Shown: piece after piece, positions 1-5,472 of the stretch
How positions within the stretch are numbered: the stretch's first letter is position 1
Layout of the letters: every line of letters starts with the position of its first letter
Assembly: GCA_036733985.1 (NCBI GenBank)
Contig: DAIMZM010000088.1
Location: 1-10,183, forward strand
Direction of reading: 5' to 3'
Source of the DNA: DAIMZM01 sp036733985
Lineage (GTDB): Bacteria; Bacillota; Dehalobacteriia; UBA4068
Length of the DNA stretch: 10,183 bases
Program-made: the position numbers and the translations under genes
The notes under the pieces: model-generated
Seen by the model: only the letters and a program-made list of their open reading frames with translations
What the model was told of the DNA's origin: nothing
The model's database searches: none

Positions 1-357
1 GGAAAGGGAGGCCCAAGGGCGGTAGAGCAGTTCTTCCGCCTTGTACAAGAGCCCCAGTTCCCGCTGGACGCGCCAGAGGGGGCAATCCTTGGCCAGGCCT
101 TGGATAACGGCCAGGGTGTCCAGGCTTTCATCCGCCACGGGGAAGGGGAAATATTGGAAATCCACTGCGGCGCGGATCGCGCCCCCGGCGTCCAGTTCCC
201 CTGCGAGCAGGCGGAGCAGGGTGGTTTTGCCTCGGCCGTTCCGGCCGATCAGGCCCAGCTTCCAGCTGCTGTCCAGGGTCAGGCTGACCTGCTCGAAGAT
301 CAGATCATAGCTGCCCGGATAAGCAAAAGTCAAGTTGTTGACGGCGATTTTGCTGAT
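1..357 (-). CDS. ABC-F ATPase, Lsa/Vml-like ribosomal protection type, N-terminal fragment
   Basis: ABC-F proteins are soluble tandem-ATPase proteins that bind the ribosomal E site; the Lsa/Vml-type branch relieves inhibition by lincosamides, streptogramins A and pleuromutilins (family knowledge). About 119 codons are visible before the gene leaves the window at the left edge. The start region reads SKIAVNNLTFAYPGS, followed by WKLGLIGRNGRGKTTLL, where GRNGRGKTT (residues 38-46) is the Walker A loop with the RNGRGK spelling typical of this branch. The last visible residues, YRPWASLS, are where the ABC signature LSGGE would begin. The start is a problem: homologues begin with Met at the codon that here is ATC (355-357). 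No ATG lies in frame before a TGA at 583-585. The upstream in-frame options are TTG at 445-447 and GTG at 466-468, both without a ribosome binding site. I placed the start at the ATC by homology. The gene is divergent from the T-box/trpB2 unit. Family call is firm; drug specificity cannot be judged. Confidence 0.8.
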   Translation of the reverse strand, partial: MSKIAVNNLTFAYPGSYDLIFEQVSLTLDSSWKLGLIGRNGRGKTTLLRLLAGELDAGGAIRAAVDFQYFPFPVADESLDTLAVIQGLAKDCPLWRVQRELGLLYKAEELLYRPWASLS

Positions 358-432
358 AAGAACACCCCGTTTTCTATTGGCTTGTTTCGTTTCCGTTGTT
401 ATAGATACAAAAAATCCTGGAAAAAAATTGCG

Positions 433-450
433 CCTTTGTCTTGACAAAGG
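433..450. repeat. 18-bp palindrome overlapping a promoter -35
   Basis: Perfect inverted repeat CCTTTGTC-TT-GACAAAGG with 8-bp arms and a 2-bp centre. The centre and right arm contain the TTGACA -35 hexamer (441-446) of the T-box promoter, and it lies about 75 bp upstream of the ABC-F reading frame. The tiny loop and lack of a T-run make it a poor terminator, so a protein-binding site is the more natural reading. No regulator gene is visible nearby. Confidence 0.55.
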
Positions 451-469
451 GACTGGACAATGGTACACT
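441..469 (+). promoter_or_regulatory. Sigma-A promoter of the T-box/trpB2 unit
   Basis: A perfect -35 TTGACA (441-446), a 17-bp spacer and a -10 TACACT (464-469, 4 of 6 consensus). Transcription would start near 475-477, just ahead of T-box stem I. On the other strand a possible -10 TATAAC (398-403) for the ABC-F gene has no convincing -35, so I do not list it separately. Confidence 0.75.
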
Positions 470-489
470 GACAAACAATTGAATACGCA

Positions 490-730
490 AACCGATGATT
501 GAGAGGAGTACCCCGTCAAGCGCTGAGCTAAAGAGAGTCGCGGCTGGTGAGATCGCGGCGCAAGGCCGATGGGCGAATGGACTCATGAGGGCGACTAATA
601 GTCGACGGCACTCTGTCCGTTATCAAGCAGAGCATATGTGATGGCATATGATAAAGCGGCCGGTTCATAGCCGGCAATTTGGGTGGCACCGCAGAATATC
701 TCTGTCCCAAACCGGGACAGGGATTTTTTT
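490..730 (+). promoter_or_regulatory. Trp-specific T-box leader controlling trpB2
   Basis: T-box leaders bind uncharged tRNA and switch a terminator to an antiterminator. The conserved T-box TGGGTGGCACCGCAG is at 680-694. In stem I, TGAG (500-503) pairs with CTCA (582-585) and CCCGTC (512-517) pairs with GATGGG (568-573). These enclose a specifier loop with AGGAGTA (504-510) on one side and GAATGGA (575-581) on the other. The specifier codon is therefore TGG at 578-580, tryptophan. The distal conserved elements AGAGAG (532-537) and GGTGAGA (545-551) are present. A stem built on CATATG/CATATG follows at about 633-650. The acceptor-pairing bulge is UGGC (684-687), complementary to GCCA, which matches the G73 discriminator expected of bacterial tRNA-Trp. 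Low charged tRNA-Trp would allow read-through into trpB2. The leader fills most of the gene-free stretch 358-790. Confidence 0.95.
699..730 (+). terminator. T-box conditional terminator
   Basis: Ten-base-pair stem TCTCTGTCCC (699-708) with GGGACAGGGA (714-723), containing one G-U pair, loop AAACC, then seven T residues (724-730). The T-box motif lies just upstream, so this is the terminator arm that competes with the antiterminator. Confidence 0.92.
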
Positions 731-790
731 ATTTTCCGGCTCTTCCCCCGCGATATCATTGGCATAATAAATCCTGAAAGGAGCACGACC

Positions 791-2158
791 ATGAGCAGTA
801 TCCCTTACAAGCTTTATCTTGACGAACAGGAGATGCCGCGCCAGTGGCTGAATTTGCGGGCCTATATGCCGGAACAACCGGACCCCATGCTGAACCCGGG
901 CACCTTGAAACCTTTGGTAATCGATGAGCTCTCCCAGGTTTTCTGCGGCGAGCTGGCCGGCCAGGAACTGAACGGCAAAGATCCTTACATCCCCATCCCT
1001 GACGCGGTGCAGGAGCTCTATCTGACTTACCGGCCCGCCCCCCTGTCCCGGGCTTATCAGCTGGAAAAAGCCCTGGATACCCCGGCCCAGATCTATTACA
1101 AATTTGAGGGCAATAATACCTCCGGCAGCCATAAGCTGAATTCCGCCCTGCCCCAGGCTTATTATGCCAAGCAGCAGGGCCTGTCCAGCCTGACCACGGA
1201 AACCGGAGCCGGGCAATGGGGCACCGCCCTGTCCATGGCCTGCGGCCTGTTGGGCCTGGATCTGACCGTTTATATGGTGAAGGTCAGCGCGGAGCAAAAG
1301 CCCCAGCGCCGTACCGTGATGGAAACTTATGGCGCCCAGGTGCTGCCTTCCCCTTCGGACACCACGGCGGTGGGCCGGAAAATCCTGGCCCAGCATCCGG
1401 ATACCGGCGGTTCCCTGGGCTGCGCCATTTCCGAAGCCCTGGAAAAAGCCATGACCACGGAAAATTGCCGCTATGTGCTGGGCAGCGTGCTCAATTATGT
1501 GCTGCTGCATCAAAGCATCATCGGCCTGGAAACCAAAGCCGCCCTGGATAAATACGGGGTGGCGCCGGATCTGATCATCGGCTGCGCCGGCGGCGGTTCC
1601 AATCTGGGCGGCCTGATCGCCCCTTATATGGCGGAGCGGCTTCAAGGCCGGAACAACATTCAATTCATCGCTGTGGAACCGGCCTCCTGCCCCTCCCTGA
1701 CCCGGGGCCGCTATGCTTATGATTTCGGCGATACCGGCTGCATGACCCCGCTGATGCGCATGTATACCCTGGGCAGCGGCTTTATGCCGTCCCCCAACCA
1801 TGCGGGGGGCCTGCGCTATCATGGTATGAGCCCCATCCTCTCCAAGCTGTATCATGACGGTTACATAGAGGCCAGGGCTGTGGATCAGAGCAGCGTTTTC
1901 CAGGCAGCCAAGCTGTTTTGTACCCAGGAGGGTATTTTGCCCGCGCCAGAGTCTTCCCATGCCATCAAAGTCGCTATTGACGAGGCTTTGCGCTGCAAGG
2001 AAACAGGGGAGGCCAAGACCATTGTCTTCGGCCTCACCGGCACCGGTTATTTTGATCTTTATGCTTACGAGGCCTATAATAAAGGCCTAATGAACGACTA
2101 TATTCCCAGCGACGAGGATTTGGCGAAGGGCTTCGCCAGCCTGCCTGAAGTGGAATAG
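791..2158 (+). CDS. trpB2: TrpB2-type tryptophan synthase beta chain (TrpB-like)
   Basis: A cytoplasmic PLP enzyme that makes L-tryptophan from indole and L-serine. The protein has 455 residues, the usual size of the TrpB2 branch and longer than classical TrpB (about 400). The PLP lysine is K115 in SGSHKLN, the catalytic glutamate E137 is in TETGAGQWG, and the phosphate-binding loop GCAGGGSN is at 264-271. The C-terminal part has EGILPAPESSHA (380-391) and GLTGTGYFDL. The long N-terminal extension rich in LYLDEQEMP and YIPIP elements is typical of TrpB2. The start is ATG at 791, with AAAGGAG seven bases upstream; the frame is open further 5' but that part lies inside the T-box terminator. A tryptophan T-box precedes it. 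It is a single-gene unit with no trpA or other trp gene beside it, which favours indole salvage, or pairing with a TrpA encoded elsewhere. Family and regulation are clear; the in vivo substrate source is inferred. Confidence 0.95.
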   Translation: MSSIPYKLYLDEQEMPRQWLNLRAYMPEQPDPMLNPGTLKPLVIDELSQVFCGELAGQELNGKDPYIPIPDAVQELYLTYRPAPLSRAYQLEKALDTPAQIYYKFEGNNTSGSHKLNSALPQAYYAKQQGLSSLTTETGAGQWGTALSMACGLLGLDLTVYMVKVSAEQKPQRRTVMETYGAQVLPSPSDTTAVGRKILAQHPDTGGSLGCAISEALEKAMTTENCRYVLGSVLNYVLLHQSIIGLETKAALDKYGVAPDLIIGCAGGGSNLGGLIAPYMAERLQGRNNIQFIAVEPASCPSLTRGRYAYDFGDTGCMTPLMRMYTLGSGFMPSPNHAGGLRYHGMSPILSKLYHDGYIEARAVDQSSVFQAAKLFCTQEGILPAPESSHAIKVAIDEALRCKETGEAKTIVFGLTGTGYFDLYAYEAYNKGLMNDYIPSDEDLAKGFASLPEVE

Positions 2159-2170
2159 CGGAATAACCTG

Positions 2171-2196
2171 AAAACGGCCCGGAAAGGGCCGTTTTT
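2171..2196. terminator. Bidirectional intrinsic terminator between convergent genes
   Basis: Stem AAAACGGCCC (2171-2180) pairs with GGGCCGTTTT (2186-2195) around a GGAAA loop, with a T5 run on the plus strand (2192-2196). It closes trpB2 12 bases after its stop. Read on the minus strand the hairpin ends in TTTTC, so it may also end the transcript of the EndoQ-helicase gene, whose stop lies 29 bases away. Confidence 0.88.
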
Positions 2197-2224
2197 CAGC
2201 GGAACTTTAGCTCAAATTTTCAGA

Positions 2225-5200
2225 TCAATTAAACAAACTCAGCTGCTTTTCTTTGGGGCGGCGGCGCGGCAGCGCGCCGCCCCTTTCCAGACAGGCTTCC
2301 GGCAGGTCCTTGAGGAACACCGATTCCGGTTCCCCGGCCAGGAGCAGCAACTGTTCGGAAGCCCGGGTGATCCCTACATAAAACAAACGTTTTTCCTCAG
2401 CCAGGGCGCCTTCGCTGTTGGCCGCGGCAAAGGGCAGCAAGCCCTGGCGCAGGCCGGCTAAAAAGACCACCGGGAATTCCAGGCCCTTGGCCGCGTGGAG
2501 GGTCATCACCGCCACCGCCTCCGGCTGATAGACCTTGCCCCCAACCCGGCTGATATCCCCCTCCGCCTGGCTGCCTAAGGCTTCCAGCAGGCCGGAAAGC
2601 TTCTGATGGAGCAGGGCGGTTTGCCGCAGCTGTTCCAGGCCCGGCTGCTCTCCCCGGCAGAGCCGGTCGATCCAGGCTTGCACCAGCTCTGCCGGGCTTG
2701 TTTTCCGGGCCAGGGGTTTCAGCGCTTCATAGAGGGCTGCCAGCTGTTCTTCCCCCAGCTCCCGGGTAAGGACGCGGCGGGAGAGCCGGTCTTTTTCCCC
2801 GGCCAGGAGCCGGAGGAAGGCTAGGCAGGCCTGAACCGCCTGATCGTCCAGGAAATCGTCCCGGCCGCTGACCACGCAAGGTATGCCCTCCTGGGCCAGG
2901 CATTGCTCAATCAGCTCCGTTTGCCGGTGGGTGCGGCAGAGGACGGCCATATCGCCAAAGCCCAGCTGGCCTTCAGCCTGTTTTTTGCCGCTATGGGCGG
3001 CCAGCATGTCCACCCCGCCCACCAGGGCCCCGATTTCTTTGGCGATGAAGATCGCTTCGGAGAGAGCGCTTTCCGGCCTGATCAGCCGCACCTTGTCCCC
3101 GGGCTCCCGCTGGGTTTCCGGCGGCTCCCGCCGGAGCAGGGCCGCGGCAGTGGCGGCGATCTCCGGCGTGGAGCGGTAATTGCGGGTCAGGCTATATTCC
3201 TTCAGCAGGGGATAATCCTGACGCAAACGCTGGAAGCAGGCGCTGTCCGAGCCCCGGAAACCGTAGATGGCCTGATCCGGGTCGCCGATAACGAACAGCC
3301 GGCCCTCTTCCCCGGCCCAGGCCCGCAGCAGCCGGTATTGCACCCCGTTGATGTCCTGGAATTCATCCACCAGCAGCTGGCGGAAACGCTCCCTGCCCGG
3401 AGGCTGCTCGCTGCTGAAAGCGGCCAGGGTCTGCAGGAGCAGATCGTCGAAATCCAGGGCCTGGTATTCCTGGAGCAGGGCTTGGTAGCGTTCCAGGGCC
3501 GGGGCCAGTTCTCCGGCTTCTCTGAGGCCGGTTTTGATTTTGGAAAGGGCGTTCAGCAGCTCTGCGGGGCTTTGCTTTAGGCCCAGGCTGGCGATGGCTT
3601 CCGCTGCCAGGCCCCGGGCCTGATAGGGGCTGAGCAGGCTGAAGCGCCCCCGCTGGGTGGAGAGGTAAGCCCGGCAGAGGCTGTGGAAGGTGCCTACCTG
3701 CAGCCGGTTGGCCAGTTTTTTATCCCGGAATTGCCGGCCCAGCCGCTCTTTCAGCTGGTTGGCAGCCTTATGGGTGAAGGTGACCGCTGTGATCTGCTCC
3801 GGAGGGACTTGCTCCTGTTCCAGCAGCCAGGCGATGCGGCTGATCAGGGTGCGGGTTTTGCCGCTGCCCGGCCCGGCCAGCACCGCCACGGCCTCTTCCT
3901 TAGCGGAGGCGGCCTGCCATTGGGCCTGGCTCAGGCCATAGGGATAAGCCTCCGCCGCGCTTTCTTTAGCCGGGGGCAGGGGTTCCGCTTTGGCTGCGGT
4001 GGAGCCGGGCAGGGGTGTATAAGCTGTCTCAGATACAGCCCGCTCAGCCGGGGCGTCCTGGAACAGGCTGGCCTGGCCGCTGAAATCCGCGATCTCCGCA
4101 CTGTTCAGGATATTCACCTTGCCATATTCCCCGTCAAAGCCGGGGGAGACGCAAACCTGTTTTTCCCGGAGCCGCCGCAGGCCTTCGGCCAGGCAGACGC
4201 CGCCCCAGCGTTCCACCTCAGCCAAGGGCGCTTCTCTCAGGATAGACAGCTCATTGCCCAGGCCGGCCAAAAGCCGGCTGTAAAGGGCGGCCACCTTTTT
4301 CCCGGCCACGGGCCAGCCATAGCTGCCGCTGATCACCTCCGCCAGGGGGGCCAGACTTTCATAGGGCAGGGCGCTGGTTGGGCGGTAATCCTCGGGCCGG
4401 TCAGCCAGTTCCTCGGTGCGGTGCAGGACGCCCACGGTCAGCTTCCGGCCGCAAACCGGGCAAAGACCGCCTAAAGCCCGGGTTTCCTTAGGGTTTAGGC
4501 AAACCTGGCAATTCCGGTGGCCGTCCAAATGGTATTTGCCCTCCTCCGGAAAAAATTCAATGGTGCCGCCAAAGCCTGGATTGCCCTTGACCAGGGCCTG
4601 GGCAATAGCGGGATAGCTGAGGGCGCAGTGGAAAATGTTGGCTTCCCGGGCCAGCTTGGCCGGGGAATGGGCGTCGGAGTTGGAAACCAGGGTGAAGCGG
4701 TCCAGCACGGAGAGGCGCCAATTCATCGGCGGGTCGGAGCTGAGGCCGGTCTCCACCGCGTGGATATGGGGGGTCAGGTCGCCGTAACAGTCGTCAATGC
4801 TGCTGAAGCCGGACGCCGCCCCCAGCACGGAAAAATGGGGCGTCCAGATATGGGCGGGGATGAAGATGGCTTCCGCGCAGCTATCCAGGGTCAGCTCCAG
4901 CAAGTCCCGGCTGTTCAGGCCGATAATCGGCCGGCCGTCGGAACGAAGATTGCAGCCCAGGCTTTCCAATTTCAGGGAAAGCTTTTCCGCGGCTTCCAGG
5001 GAAGGCAGCAGGATCACATGATGCACCTTCCGCACCCGCTCCCCCTGTTTATAGATGGTGCTGATCTCCCCGCTGATGATGAAGCGGGGCGGCTCAGCCT
5101 CCTCCCGCAGCCCGCCGTCCTCCAGGCGCAGGCTCCGGTTCAGCTGATACAGACCTTCTTCAGCAGGGATCAGGGTTGTTTTCAGCTCCTCCCGCCAGGC

Positions 5201-5335
5201 CGGGTGGGTAAAATCCCCGGCAGCCAGCAGGCCCAGGCCTTTCTGCCGGGCAGCCAGATCCAGGCAGGCCGGGTTGCAGCTGGCACTGGTGGCCCGGGAA
5301 TAGCGGGAATGGATATGCAGATCAGCAATAAACAT
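2225..5335 (-). CDS. Endonuclease Q-like PHP nuclease fused to UvrD/PcrA-type helicase
   Basis: A 1036-residue two-part DNA repair protein. Residues 1-425 form a PHP phosphoesterase of the TIGR00375/EndoQ type. Likely metal ligands are D5-H7-H9 (DLHIHS), D41/H44 (GDFTH), E90 (ISGEIS), H105/H106, H162 and D221/H223 (SDAH), followed by a four-cysteine zinc site (CQVC 276-279, CPVC 292-295). Archaeal EndoQ nicks DNA 5' of uracil, hypoxanthine and abasic sites (family knowledge). A Pro/Ala-rich linker (about 426-465) leads to an SF1A helicase with all motifs intact: Walker A GPGSGKT (488-494), TFTHKAA (519-525), DEFQD (657-661), GDPDQAIYGFRG (684-695), NYRS (719-722), TLHAAKGLEF (945-954) and YVGITRA (986-992). 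The 2B region looks shorter than in PcrA. QASLF (421-425) and C-terminal QLSLF (1031-1035) resemble sliding-clamp motifs. The start ATG has AAAGGAG five bases upstream. It is a monocistronic unit. Domain calls are firm; the lesion specificity of this bacterial version is inferred. Confidence 0.93.
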   Translation of the reverse strand: MFIADLHIHSRYSRATSASCNPACLDLAARQKGLGLLAAGDFTHPAWREELKTTLIPAEEGLYQLNRSLRLEDGGLREEAEPPRFIISGEISTIYKQGERVRKVHHVILLPSLEAAEKLSLKLESLGCNLRSDGRPIIGLNSRDLLELTLDSCAEAIFIPAHIWTPHFSVLGAASGFSSIDDCYGDLTPHIHAVETGLSSDPPMNWRLSVLDRFTLVSNSDAHSPAKLAREANIFHCALSYPAIAQALVKGNPGFGGTIEFFPEEGKYHLDGHRNCQVCLNPKETRALGGLCPVCGRKLTVGVLHRTEELADRPEDYRPTSALPYESLAPLAEVISGSYGWPVAGKKVAALYSRLLAGLGNELSILREAPLAEVERWGGVCLAEGLRRLREKQVCVSPGFDGEYGKVNILNSAEIADFSGQASLFQDAPAERAVSETAYTPLPGSTAAKAEPLPPAKESAAEAYPYGLSQAQWQAASAKEEAVAVLAGPGSGKTRTLISRIAWLLEQEQVPPEQITAVTFTHKAANQLKERLGRQFRDKKLANRLQVGTFHSLCRAYLSTQRGRFSLLSPYQARGLAAEAIASLGLKQSPAELLNALSKIKTGLREAGELAPALERYQALLQEYQALDFDDLLLQTLAAFSSEQPPGRERFRQLLVDEFQDINGVQYRLLRAWAGEEGRLFVIGDPDQAIYGFRGSDSACFQRLRQDYPLLKEYSLTRNYRSTPEIAATAAALLRREPPETQREPGDKVRLIRPESALSEAIFIAKEIGALVGGVDMLAAHSGKKQAEGQLGFGDMAVLCRTHRQTELIEQCLAQEGIPCVVSGRDDFLDDQAVQACLAFLRLLAGEKDRLSRRVLTRELGEEQLAALYEALKPLARKTSPAELVQAWIDRLCRGEQPGLEQLRQTALLHQKLSGLLEALGSQAEGDISRVGGKVYQPEAVAVMTLHAAKGLEFPVVFLAGLRQGLLPFAAANSEGALAEEKRLFYVGITRASEQLLLLAGEPESVFLKDLPEACLERGGALPRRRPKEKQLSLFN

Positions 5336-5363
5336 AGCGGCTCCTTTTTGTTAACGCTGCTTT

Positions 5364-5372
5364 ATCATAGCA
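5364..5372 (-). promoter_or_regulatory. Extended -10 promoter of the EndoQ-helicase gene
   Basis: On the minus strand the sequence reads TGC-TATGAT, an extended -10 element whose hexamer (5364-5369) matches 5 of 6 consensus bases. No good -35 is found 17 bp upstream, which extended -10 promoters tolerate. It would give a leader of about 25 bases before the ATG at 5335. Confidence 0.45.
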
Positions 5373-5408
5373 TGTGCTGCCGGTTTTTACCAGAAGTAAA
5401 ACGTTCAC

Positions 5409-5437
5409 TTGCCCTATAGCGGCGGTTATGCTAAAAT
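5409..5437 (+). promoter_or_regulatory. Promoter of the SLH-GH25 gene
   Basis: TTGCCC (5409-5414), a 17-bp spacer and TAAAAT (5432-5437). The match is 4/6 at -35 and 5/6 at -10, at a normal distance before the start at 5473. It is divergent from, and about 40 bp away from, the EndoQ-helicase promoter. Confidence 0.55.
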
Positions 5438-5472
5438 ATGTGCCAGAGGCAAAATACGACAAAGGATACATA

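Noticed and set aside
374..710. Small minus-strand frames over the T-box leader
   Set aside because: They overlap a structured RNA leader and have no start signal; the sequence is explained by the T-box.
665..1960. 431-codon minus-strand reading frame opposite trpB2
   Set aside because: It lies fully antisense to a firmly identified gene, is rich in Gly/Ala/Gln/His with no recognisable domain, and results from the GC-rich third positions of trpB2.
2903..5419. Long plus-strand reading frames (2903-3580, 3683-4474, 4517-5419) opposite the EndoQ-helicase gene
   Set aside because: They mirror an intact gene with all motifs, lack ribosome binding sites, and have the low-complexity Gly/Gln/Ala make-up of GC-rich shadows.
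5374..5472. Longer start for the SLH-GH25 protein at 5374
   Set aside because: It would put 33 residues before a clear signal peptide and would begin upstream of the promoter; the ribosome binding site is at 5461-5466.
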